From: Chalara sp. BL73
Taxonomy: Eukaryota; Ascomycota; Leotiomycetes; Helotiales
Assembly: GCA_918026815.1 (NCBI GenBank)
Contig: CAKJVC010000123.1
Span: forward strand, 248,001-312,000
Length of the DNA stretch: 64,000 nt
Direction of reading: 5' to 3'
Part shown: piece by piece, positions 1-10,000 of the stretch
How the letters are laid out: every line of letters starts with the position of its first letter
Position numbering within the stretch: position 1 is the stretch's first letter
Notes under the pieces: model-generated
What the model saw: only the letters and a program-made list of their open reading frames with translations
What the model was told of the DNA's origin: nothing
Database searches by the model: none
Made by a program: the position numbers and the translations under genes

Positions 1-5
1 TAAAG

Positions 6-2383
6 TTAAGCTCGCTGCGGAGGAACAACATCAACCACCACCTCCCCACCATTCACATCAATAGTACACTCTGCCATTCCTCCACCTTCAACAATCTTCT
101 CATCGACAGCTAGATATGCCTCTACCAGCAAAGTCTTGATGATATCAACTGCACTAATCAGACTACGAGCACCCAAATCGATATGATACTCATTCTCAGC
201 CAGAACCCCGCAGACGGATGCATCCCTCCGGATTCGCATCCTCACATTACCGATGAGTTGCTCACGGTCACCATCTGTGAGGTTCACCGGTTTGCGGACG
301 CTACGGCCTAGTTCGAGGAGATGTTTGTGGACGATTACTGCTTGTTCGCCTTCGGAGAAGGGGAGAAAGGGGACGAATCCTGAGATACGGCCGGTTATTG
401 GGGACTGAGGGTTAATGCTCGTTAGTCAGAGCGTTCTTCATGATGGAGATAGGAAAGGTGAGGTAGATTAAATCAGTACTTACTCCGTGATGAGCGATAA
501 AGTCGTTCTTGATCTTCTTGGACAGCTGTTTCATCAGCCGGTCTTTCTCTGCTTCATCAGCGTCGACGAACAGAACATGATTGTTTGTCGCAGAGAAGTC
601 TTGTATTATAGGGTCGTGAGCATTTGTAGCGAGGATCCAAATCGTGCGCGAGCAATTAATCTTGTCTTGACTGCGTCTATCCTGGTATTCTCCTGTAAAG
701 TCGTTGGTTAGAATGAAACTTCAGAAGCATATGGTAGCAAAGTGGAAGAAACCTACCATTGTCAAATGGGAGTAGCAACGTCTTATGGATATCCCCATTA
801 GTCTTCTCGAACTCATCGAGAAATACAATGCATCTCTTCTCATGATTATTAGCGAGGAAGTTGTTCAACCGACTCCCCTTGTCCCACCCCACATACGGCT
901 GCCTCGGACCAAACAGCTCAATCTCCCGATTGAAAATCGTACAATCTACCACTTCGAGTTCTAGAGAAAGTAGACTTCCCAGTCGTCTTGCAAGCTCCGT
1001 TTTTCCATGTCCGCTAGGACCTGCAAACACGAGAACAAGAGGTTTCTTACTCGGCACAGTTAAGTGACTGAGCAGCTTATCAAGCAACGTCTTTGCAGCC
1101 ATGTTCTGTCCGATCAGGAAATTTGCAATTCCCAATAGCGGTTCCGCATTCCTCTTCTGAGCCACTTGTGTTTGCCGAACTGAGGGTTTCTTCGTCTTGG
1201 ATGCGCGCTCTAGGTAATACCGCTGTGATAGCGTTGAGGTTCGGGAAAGCTTCAACCTCGCTTCGCCTTTGCACCATTGCTTGTTTTCGTCATCGAGGTC
1301 TTTTAGATCCTCGTCGCTAGGTCCTGTCTCTGGGAGGTCTTGGAGATACGGTAAATAAAATGCCGAGGGAATGACATTCGGCGAAGCTCCGAGACTGAGT
1401 AGCGTTGCTGTCATCAAGGTTGTATCTGTTTGTATATTCTCACTGTGCATGATGGCAAACGCGAGAAGAGGGACTTTGGATGGTTTATGGATTGCTGTCG
1501 GGTCTCCACCGTAAGAGACATAAGTCCGCAGGATTTCGTCTTTGTTTGTCTCTATCACATAAAACATAGCAGGAAAATCATCGATATCGTCGTTGAGTTG
1601 TGCTCTCATCTTAGCACTGTCAAATCGCTGGAGATAGTTCTGAATGGTGGAGAGACTCGCCCCATTTTGTATAGCTCCAATCAGATCTCGAAGATCGAAT
1701 GCTTCATTCTTGTCGATTGAAGCCCGCCCAAGCGTGGTCATTGGAAGTGGAATTACTGGCAACACAAAGTCCCACTCAGGCTCCCCATTGGCGATTCTTG
1801 ATAGATCAAAACTCTCAGACTCGGCATCACTATCATCAGGTTTGTTCCTAAAAGTGAAAATGCCTCTGTTTGAAGAAGAAATACTGCCTCTTGACGATTC
1901 TGAATCTCGGTTCGCATGATTGTTTTGAGCTCGTGTGAGATCAGCATGGTTTGGCGGCTTTATGTGAGTATCACTGTTGTTGTCGCCAGTGTTGCGATTC
2001 CAGTTCGCTGTGAGGTATTGAGCCGAAGACCTTCGCGCTACTCTTCTAGGACTGAGACTGAAATTGTCATTCGGAAGATTCTCAACTGGTGGGCTACCTG
2101 CACCCGATCGTGAGGGAGTTGGGCTATTAACCTGTGAGGGCCGTGGGCTGAGCTTCCCACGATACTTTTCCATTAGATCATATAGCTTTATGGCTCGTTC
2201 TGGGTCATTGTTGGACCTCTATGAGAAGTTATGTCAGTTCTGCTCGTTCTTGGTTGTTGTAGATAGTTACGGTTGGGATACCGTGAGTAGAGAAAGAGCC
2301 TTATCCCTATCACAATCGCAACGCTGAATCACGATCATGATATTCTCATCATCTGGGGTTCCTCCTTCGTCCATCTTGTGCAT
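6..2383 (-). CDS. Ankyrin-repeat AAA+ (ClpB-like) ATPase
   Basis: Four exons: 2383-2282, 2218-757, 692-484 and 404-6, with introns of 63, 64 and 79 bp; about 723 aa. The N-terminus (residues about 10-50) looks like a UBA-like helical domain. A disordered Ser/Arg-rich stretch follows, then weak ankyrin-like repeats (about 190-290). The ATPase has Walker A GPSGHGKTEL near residue 432, Walker B CIVFLDEFEK near 497 and a sensor-1-like ILATNA after the second intron. The C-terminal exon resembles the small lid domain of ClpB-type ATPases. Proteins combining ankyrin repeats with a ClpB-like module occur widely in filamentous fungi; the substrate is unknown and a protein-remodelling role is inferred. 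The start could be ATG 2383 or ATG 2374. The first donor (GTATCC) is weak, but reading through it meets a stop within a few codons. The coiled-coil gene downstream on the plus strand diverges from it. Confidence 0.82.
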
Positions 2384-3126
2384 TGGTCCGCGGATCCTAA
2401 GATTTGCTTGAATTGCGCCGTGAACCATGCCTAGGACAATGATATCTCCCAAGATAAAGCATCAAAACTGAATAGCGGCTCTCACAGCAAGTCCCAAAAA
2501 TTACTTGTCCCTTGTTGTGAGGCTGAGGCTGAAGCTGAGACTAGGCGCCGGAATCTACCCGCCTTGATGTAGGCCACCATCTGAGTGCATTTGCAGGAAA
2601 TATTGGTAACACAAAATTCATAGCCACGTTGAAGGTTTCAAGTGGAGCATTGTCCTCATGCAGGCGCCATTCATCGAATGTTGGTCACGCCAAACAGAGG
2701 TCCAACTAGGAGTGCAGAAAGGAGGACTGAGCGCAGCTTGGCAGGTGATCAAGGGGTTTATCATGCAGATATGCCGCAGAAAAGAGAAACAAGAAACAGA
2801 AGAAAGAAAAAGAAGGTTAACACCCAAAAAACCTTCTATGCGTTGACCAACCAGGCTCTTCGAGAAACATCTCACTGAGCCTTGCCCCACGGTGGCGGCG
2901 CCCATGGCTGACCACCACTTGAGATTAAGCTCAGCAGACTGCCAGGAATAGATCTTGAGCAGATCATTATCAGTTCAAACAGACAATTGTTCTTGTCGAT
3001 ATCATCATAAAAAACAATTGGTACAGCTGCCCTAATATCACACTCGAAAGCCTTAGGATACATTCATTCATCAGGCTCCCACCCACTACTCAAGTCCTGC
3101 TGTACCTTCGAGGCTGGCGAGAACAG
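2384..3126. other. Divergent intergenic region
   Basis: About 740 bp separate the ATPase gene (minus) from the coiled-coil gene (plus) and presumably carry both promoters. The small open frames here overlap on both strands and show no protein-like composition. I see no RNA gene or repeat. Confidence 0.5.
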
Positions 3127-4206
3127 ATGGTCATGTCCTCAGCCTCAAAAAAGTACTCGACTTTTCCAGGCTCATCTGACGCGCCAGACTTTGACGCAGG
3201 AATAGGTGGACTTCAAGCATCATTCGCAAAGGACTTCAATCTCTCTGGACATATGGTGTCTACAAACATGACGAAACCACCACCCCCGCCAAAGAAATCA
3301 CACCTCAATGACCTGACCCGATTGATGAAGGATCTGGAGGAGATGCGCCAGGAGAAGATCGATGCGGAAGAGATGACAGCACTGATGGCGCAAGATCTCT
3401 GTTCGGCACAGGAAGAGGCACAGGAGAAGGGTGGGCAGCTCAACAAGAAAGAGATAGAGCTTCGGAAATGCGAGGAAGACCTTGATCGAGTATCTCGGGA
3501 GGCAAAGGATTTGAAGGCGTCTCTCGTCGCTCTTGAATCTCAGGGGAAGCCCGTCGCAGTAGAGCTTGTAGACTTGCGTGAGCAGGTGAAGCAATTGACA
3601 TCTACCCTCCACCAGAAGGATATTGAATTGGCTTCAGCGGTTTCATCAGTTTCATCGGTAACTGTGTCGGCTGATGAAAAGCTGAATGTTGCTATACAAG
3701 CAAAACAGTTTGAATTCGATACCAAACTCAGAGAAAACGAGGAAAATATGAGAGTTCAGCTGGCGCACGAGCAGGAGCGGCGACGAGTAGCAGAATCAAA
3801 ACTCCTTGGCTTCATGGAAAAGATGGCAATCAGTTCGAGTCAAGAACACGAATTGCGACGAGCAGCTGAAGCAGAAGTTCAATCTACCACCAAGCGATTC
3901 GAGGCACAGTTGAAAGAGACTGTCGAGCGCGCCGACGCTCAGATTGCAGAACTGCAGAACCGGATGGAGATACAAGTCGATCACGAACCCCTCCTCGAAC
4001 GCATTAGCTCTCTGGAAGCCGAGATATTGGACACACGAAAACGCTACCAATTTTTCCAGAAGAATAACGAGAACCTGTCCAGGAATCTCAAAGATTCGCA
4101 GGCCGATGTCAGGAGACTCGAAGAGTCCGTGTACCTCTCGCAACGACGTTTGAACGAGTTGAATTCACAAGATCTTATATATCAACAGATGCCTGGAGCC
4201 TATTAA
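3127..4206 (+). CDS. Coiled-coil protein of unknown function
   Basis: Single-exon frame of 359 aa. Residues 1-50 are Ser/Pro-rich and probably disordered, ending in a run of five prolines flanked by lysines. From about residue 55 to 345 the sequence is almost continuously heptad-like, rich in Glu, Gln, Lys, Arg and Leu, as in myosin-tail or SMC-arm coiled coils; I see no globular domain, signal peptide or membrane segment. It is therefore probably a long rod or scaffold protein. ATG 3127 is followed by a second ATG two codons later, and either could be the start. The gene diverges from the AAA+ ATPase gene. I do not recognise a named orthologue. The coiled-coil call rests on composition and leucine spacing judged by eye. 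Confidence 0.75.
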   Translation: MVMSSASKKYSTFPGSSDAPDFDAGIGGLQASFAKDFNLSGHMVSTNMTKPPPPPKKSHLNDLTRLMKDLEEMRQEKIDAEEMTALMAQDLCSAQEEAQEKGGQLNKKEIELRKCEEDLDRVSREAKDLKASLVALESQGKPVAVELVDLREQVKQLTSTLHQKDIELASAVSSVSSVTVSADEKLNVAIQAKQFEFDTKLRENEENMRVQLAHEQERRRVAESKLLGFMEKMAISSSQEHELRRAAEAEVQSTTKRFEAQLKETVERADAQIAELQNRMEIQVDHEPLLERISSLEAEILDTRKRYQFFQKNNENLSRNLKDSQADVRRLEESVYLSQRRLNELNSQDLIYQQMPGAY

Positions 4207-4941
4207 GAGGCAGTTCGGACCGGTTCAACTTGGGCGTTATGGAAGGCCGGGTCGGAATAAGAATGATGCCTGTTTGCAGTTCCAATTGCTCTACAACGGC
4301 TAATTTACCTGCATTGGATGGTAGCTTGGGGGATGACTTTGTAAATTTCATTTCAGTGTAAAACAAAGGCAAGATTTTCGACCATTATTTCTAAAACCTC
4401 CGATATATTCAAAGAGATCATTTCCTCGTCAGCAATCCTCGTACTCAATTACCATCTAACAATCGCAAATCAACACTCTCAAAGTAAGAAGAAGCTTGAG
4501 CTCCCTTCTTGGGTGTGAGCGGCCAGACCTCGATAACTCAAAGGTAAGGTTTCAGTATTCAACTATACGAAGTACATGGGGAGTAAATACAAATATCGAC
4601 TTCCACTTCTTATATAGACAAGAAGGAGAGCTTGGAGAATGTTCTGGAGGCATTACTGTCTAATCAATAAGGCATAAAGGAAACAAGGAGAAAAGTATAG
4701 AAACTCGCTCCTATGGGGTTTAACCCTCACAATCGAGACGTTAGGTGGGGTGGAGGTCCAACTGAGCTCAGTTGGAGCTCAGTTGGACCTCCACCTGACC
4801 TGCCAACCTCTGACTTGTCAGGTACGTTAAAACTAGCTTTGTTTACATGAACGCACTTCTCCGGCTCGCTTGGCACTATACGCTAAGCTTATATTGTGCA
4901 TATCCCAATCGTTATTTTAACTACATTTGGTTTTTCGTTTA
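4207..4941. other. Intergenic region upstream of transposon
   Basis: No coding frame that I trust. It holds the 3' flank of the coiled-coil gene and the perfect hairpin at 4749-4795. The frame at 4847-5140 crosses the transposon end and is judged spurious. Confidence 0.5.
4749..4795. repeat. Perfect 21-bp inverted repeat (hairpin)
   Basis: Two 21-base arms (4749-4769 and 4775-4795) are exact reverse complements around a 5-base spacer. The arms contain GAGCTC and GGTCCAACT. The next bases carry a looser inverted pair, ACCTGAC (4793-4799) and GTCAGGT (4817-4823). It lies about 150 bp outside the transposon. It could be the footprint of another inverted-repeat element or a small foldback sequence; I cannot tell which. 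Confidence 0.7.
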
Positions 4942-4971
4942 CTTCGTACAGGCCCAAACAAATCAATGTGG
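4942..4971 (+). repeat. Left terminal inverted repeat
   Basis: Thirty bases that match the reverse complement of 6194-6223 exactly. The match stops abruptly on the inner side, and the outer side is TA. Confidence 0.93.
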
Positions 4972-5018
4972 CAAGGCCGTGCACCAATGGGCCCCACTTG
5001 TCGAAGATTCTGGATCAA

Positions 5019-5034
5019 CCAATGACTATATAAT
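5019..5034 (+). promoter_or_regulatory. CCAAT and TATA boxes of the transposase
   Basis: CCAAT at 5019-5023 is followed by ACTATATAAT at 5025-5034, about 42 bp before the transposase ATG. This is a compact core promoter carried inside the element. It is recognised by motif only. Confidence 0.5.
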
Positions 5035-5075
5035 GCTTCGAACGCTGCTTTTGCACTGTTTTTCAATCATTCAAC

Positions 5076-6134
5076 ATGGAGCAAACATACTACGTACCAA
5101 CTCCCAAGACACCCTCTCGCAAAACCTGTACACGCGATGACCGTTTACGCATACACACTTTGTATCACGATGCTAAGTATACGCAAGCTCAAATTGCTTT
5201 GCAAACAGGCTATTCTCTTAATCAAATACAGTACGCTCTTGCTAATCGATTAACACCTCAAAAGCACAAAACCGGCCGGAAGCTTTTATTAAATACGCCA
5301 CAACGCAAACGCTTAATCGAATGGGTTACAGCTTCTAAAACAAATAGACGAGCAGCTTGGTCTGATATACCAGCTTTATTACAATGGGATTGTGGAATTA
5401 AAGCAATTCGAAGTGCGTTCAAAAAAGAAGGCTACGTACGACGATGTGCAAGAAGCAAACCACCTTTAACAGACAAACACAAACAAGATCGATTATCTTG
5501 GGCCTGGGAACACCTTTTTTGGACCGATGAACAATGGAACAGTGTATTATGGACTGACGAAACTTGGGTTAATCCTGGAAAGCATACAAAAATATTTGTT
5601 ACAAGGCTTGTTGGAGAGTCTGAAGTGTATCATCCTGACTGTGTCGAAGCTCGATATCAACGCAAAATAGGATGGATGTTTTGGGGTTCAATATCAGGAA
5701 AATACGGGCGTCATAAAGGGTTGTTTTGGGAAAAAGATTGGGAAACAATTAATGAAGGATCTTATTCTGGTATTGTAGTACCTCTTGTACAAGAGATATT
5801 ACAGCAATATCCAGAATTGAGTTTTCAGCAAGATAACGCAAAAGGCCACGCTTCTAAGTTTACAACTTCTGTGTTAGAAGCTATAGGAATCAAGCCTATA
5901 GCGTGGCCTGCAAACTCTCCTGATTTGAACCCTATTGAGACTATTTGGGATGAAATGAAGGACTATATTCAAAAGAAATATCCGGAGGTTCATTCTTCAT
6001 ATAACAGGCTGAAAAAGGTGGTTCAAGAAGCTTGGGATTCTATTACACAGGCTACAATTCAGGACCTTATTAAAGGAATGGGCGATAGATGTATTGCAGT
6101 GATTCTAGCAGAAGGAGGCTATACAAAATACTAG
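5076..6134 (+). CDS. Tc1-family DD34E transposase
   Basis: Intronless, 352 aa, within the usual 340-360 aa range of Tc1-type transposases. Residues about 20-110 form the two helix-turn-helix DNA-binding modules (for example YTQAQIALQTGYSLNQIQYA). The catalytic DDE residues are visible: Asp in VLWTDETW, Asp in SFQQDNAKGH and Glu in SPDLNPIETIWDEMK. Exactly 34 residues lie between the second Asp and the Glu, which defines the DD34E Tc1 subgroup. It cuts and pastes the element at TA sites in the nucleus. There are no stops or frameshifts, unlike the transposase relics at 32.5 and 55.9 kb, so it is probably functional. It ends at TAG 6132-6134, about 60 bp inside the right terminal repeat. Confidence 0.94.
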   Translation: MEQTYYVPTPKTPSRKTCTRDDRLRIHTLYHDAKYTQAQIALQTGYSLNQIQYALANRLTPQKHKTGRKLLLNTPQRKRLIEWVTASKTNRRAAWSDIPALLQWDCGIKAIRSAFKKEGYVRRCARSKPPLTDKHKQDRLSWAWEHLFWTDEQWNSVLWTDETWVNPGKHTKIFVTRLVGESEVYHPDCVEARYQRKIGWMFWGSISGKYGRHKGLFWEKDWETINEGSYSGIVVPLVQEILQQYPELSFQQDNAKGHASKFTTSVLEAIGIKPIAWPANSPDLNPIETIWDEMKDYIQKKYPEVHSSYNRLKKVVQEAWDSITQATIQDLIKGMGDRCIAVILAEGGYTKY

Positions 6135-6193
6135 AGATTTGCTTAGAGCGGCATCGAGCCCCATTTTACGTGCATGGGTAATCGACGAAAGCT

Positions 6194-6223
6194 CCACATT
6201 GATTTGTTTGGGCCTGTACGAAG
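6194..6223 (-). repeat. Right terminal inverted repeat
   Basis: Exact reverse complement of 4942-4971. It is followed by the second TA of the target duplication. Confidence 0.93.
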
Positions 6224-6226
6224 TAA

Positions 6227-6364
6227 GTTCACCACCCAAGGCTTGAAATAGTTGCACAAAAAGTTAAGCCAGGCTAGAGCGTTTCTTGGCATTTGCCAAG
6301 GAATTTTCTAGCCTGGGCCAAGATTTTTCCAGCCTGGCCCAACTGGAACCCGCCGGTGGTGAAC
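6227..6364. repeat. MITE-like inverted-repeat segment
   Basis: GTTCACCACC at 6227-6236 is inverted exactly at 6355-6364, giving a 138-bp non-coding segment that begins next to the transposon's TA. Inside it, GCCAGGCTAG is inverted as CTAGCCTGG, and a related CCAGCCTGG follows. This nested structure resembles a small non-autonomous inverted-repeat element. The terminal arms are only 10 bp, so the call is tentative. Confidence 0.35.
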
Positions 6365-7098
6365 CTATGCTTTAGCAGCCATTGAATCAAAAGGCATGAG
6401 AGAGCAACAGCTTTCATCTCGAGGCACTTAGAAACTTTGAGACAGGGGAATAGAAGTAGCAGGGAAGGTTTATGCAAATGAAGATGGTACTAAAAGAAAG
6501 CATAACGCACGAGAAAGGGAAACAGAGAATGCAAATAATTATCCAAGGATCATTAAGACCACGATGGCCGAATCACCACATCGCAAAATATCACTCTAGC
6601 ACAGGCTATCAATTTAATATGTTTATATTGCAGAGCATCAGTCTACACCTACAACCCATATATCTTCATCCCCCATCATCCCCCCGCCCACATATAATGT
6701 CCCCCCTAGGACAAGAAGAAGCAAAGCGCGAGCAACAAGGAAAGCCCAGCTCTTGGGTCTCTCATGAGTCGCATAGCATTGCCTCCTGAACTCAAAAGTA
6801 TGGACGTTCGAGCTCCGTCGACCCGTCCCTAATCATGTACAAAAGAAATAACTTTCTGCGCGAAAAGAGGAGTTTGCATAGTAACGACAAGATTGTTTTT
6901 GTGCCACCCCTTGAACGGTGATAAAATTGAAATAGTGTAAATGCAGCAGATAGGGCATCTCTTGATATGGATCCCTTAAAACGCCATTCCGCCGTCCGTA
7001 ACCCAGACTCTTGAACGCCTCGCTGTATAAAGAAAGTTACGATTTGCATGCCAGATTAGGCGAATGTTTTTACCAGAAAGGAAATTTTAATGTCAAAA
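6365..7098. other. 3' flank of rim15
   Basis: No convincing gene. It is A+T-rich sequence, presumably including the rim15 3' untranslated region. Confidence 0.45.
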
Positions 7099-10000
7099 TT
7101 ATCGAATGTCTTTGTTGTTTGATGCAACTGATGGGGCACGAGGTGTTGGCTCATCGTCCATTGGATTGTGATCAGTGTGGGAAGGCCTTGGTGTTTCCAC
7201 CAAGTCCGTTATGTCGACCTTGCCACTCGGAGATTCGAAAAGCTCAGGCGGTGTCTGTAACGCACCAGCAATGTCAGATGATGATGGTAGCTCTTCCGAA
7301 ACTGTAGGTGGAGGTTCGACGGTATCGGCACTGGGCGTAAGGTCAGACGAGGAGACCACACTTCCACGACTATTTGTCCTCATCATCTCGATACCAAGTT
7401 TGGAGCTCCGCTGAGGGGCTTTCGTGGTACTGCGAGGACTCTTTTCTCGCATATGAGCATCTCCTAATTCTTCATCCTCATCATCGCCAGATTCAGCACA
7501 CTGATGGCGGTGCTTCTCAATCGACTCTCGCTTATTACGTATCTTGTCCGACGATTTCTGCCGGATCGGAATCTTGAAAAGTTGTTCCATACGAGCAGGT
7601 GCGGATGTCTCAGTGAGGAGATGTGGAGGAAGTTTCGTAAACTCCTGAGAATCAATCAAGGTTTCATCACTGCTGATCCCTAAACCGCTATGAGAGTCCC
7701 AATCTTCGGTTGCTTTCCGGTTAATGACGACCGGAACATCTTCATTCATATAAGTCTCGGAATCGCCAAAGAGGCTAGAGTTGATAGAGTCTGCTCGACT
7801 AGATCCTCTAAAGCTGCCACCTGGCATTTGAGCATACACGGATGAGCCAGATGTTGGGCTATCTTCGAGTTTCAGGCTTTCCTGTCGCAAGCCAGAAGGT
7901 TGGGGATATCCCATAGGGCTGAAGGACGGTTGTCCAGGTACAGGAGCCTTCCATTGACATAGACGGCACATTACTTCAGTCAACTTCGACGTCGTTGGCG
8001 GCTTCTCGATAAGCGCATCAAAATGATGTGGGGCTTGGAGCTCCTTTAGGTAGCCAGTAACAGCAACAATTGGCGTTTGTGAGTTCGCATTCTTCGTATC
8101 TCGAATCATCCGAGCAACATCTGCACCGTTGATTTTCTCTAATTTGAACTCCATCATAATGATATCAAACTTAATCTCACTCAACGCATAACGCATGGCT
8201 TCAGAGCCGTTCGAAGCAGTGATGGTGCGGCAGCGAAGTTTCTCCAACAGCTTCTCCATCACCATTCTCGACACTGGATGATCCTCACAGATCAAAACGT
8301 CCAATGGGCGGAAGATTGGACCATCGGCAAGAGTGATCTGTGACATTCGCCGAGAGCTCTGGCGGCGGCGTTGCACACGGAGGAGTGCATTCGCTTTGTC
8401 GCCTTCATTGTCTGACGAAGATGGTGACATATCGAAAACCTGACTCCTTCGTTTGCGATGGGAGAACAAATCCGCGGGAACAGGACTTCCTTCCTGTGAC
8501 CCGACTGTCTGAGACCGAGTTCGACCTGGAGGATTGCTTACTTGTCTTGGAGTCGATAACTTCTGAGGAGACAGTGCCAGCGGTGGTGGACCGCTGCCCC
8601 TGCTTTTGATTGGTGATGCTGCAGCGGAAGTGGATTTTTGTAAAGTAGATGGCATTCGAGGAACGTCAAAGAAGCTACCGGGCGCAAGGGAGTTGCTCGA
8701 TTGATGCGAAAGGCTCGATGAGTTGCTGGATGTCTTTCGTCGGCCTTCAGCATGCTGGCCAGCTACAAAATTGACCAACAGAGGTGAGGAAGGCTGTGAA
8801 GCTCGACTGGGCGAAGCGTTCGCTTGGTTCAGTTGTGACGGAGAAGCAGGTCGGTTAGCAGCCTTCGCATTGGATAGTGTACGCTGAATTGGCATAGGGA
8901 TAATTGGGCTACCCTCAAGTACTGGTTGTGGAGAAGTGGCCGAGCCTGGGTTTGAACCACCTGGACTGACTACATGAGACTTAGACTGCGCGGCTAACGC
9001 CTCGGCGCGGAGCTTTTGTATGACGTCCTTATTTGCCTTCTCTAGAACTGGCAGATTCTTGAAGGCAAAGGTTCCAAAGTCATCAGCTGGGACAGGCTCA
9101 CTAAGCCTACGACTCTTCATATCCCGGACATGAGGCGGGATATGAAGCGGCATCAAACCTCGCTTCATGGACGTGGAATTGACCTGAGATCGAACACGGG
9201 ATAATGCATCATGCGGGCGTTCATGGTATTCACCACCTGGAGTGCTAGGCTGCGGTGATGATTGATCCTCGATCTCTTCCGCGAATGATTGCAGAGTCGC
9301 GCCTCGCGTATCGAAGTACTCTGTATCTTCAGGATTCTCAGGAGCGGGAACGAATTGTGCCTCGTCCTCAAGAAGCCTCTCCCAGTCCGTGCCCTCGAAC
9401 CAAGGGTGCATTCTAATCTCCTCACCACCATTAGCAAATTTATCATCATTGTTCGAACCTAGTCTTTGGCCTGGGTCTATAGACAATAACTTGTTTATTA
9501 GATCCTTGGCTTCTGGAGACACTTCAACATCAGTCTCATCAGGCCAAGATATGTTGCGAGCAAGGATATTTTCGAATACCTCATCGGGTGTGCTTGCGTG
9601 GAATGGAGGATAACCAAAGAGAAACTCGAATAGTATACAGCCAACTGACCACCAATCACTTCTTTCATCTTGACCAACGCCATTAACCGTCTCAGGCGCT
9701 AGATAGTCTGGTGTACCAACAAAGCGACGGTTACTATCGTCAGGGTCAAAGAGAGCCATTGGTGGCGGCATCATACTGTTTTGCGGAGCTATGCTCTTCT
9801 GTTCTGACCCAGACTGGTGGCTTATGGATTGTGTGAGAGACAGAAGATCTGGTGATCCACTACCTTCAGTTTCACTCGTTTCGTCAATGGGCGATTTACG
9901 ATGATTGAAAGGCTGTTGGACCTCGTTCAAAGAAAAGCTGCCGAACATTTGATTCAGGCTCTCGCTATTGCCACTATCGCTTCTGCCTGAGGTTCGTCGA

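Larger units (their letters stand above)
4942..6223 (+). mobile_element. Tc1/mariner-superfamily transposon (complete)
   Basis: A 1,282-bp element bounded by perfect 30-bp terminal inverted repeats starting CTTCGTACAGG. It is flanked on both sides by TA (4940-4941 and 6224-6225), the target duplication typical of this superfamily. It encodes one intronless transposase with an intact DD34E triad and has a CCAAT/TATA-like promoter just inside the left end. Ends, target duplication and enzyme all look undamaged, so recent insertion and possible autonomy are inferred. The insertion lies in intergenic DNA between the coiled-coil gene and rim15. Confidence 0.93.
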
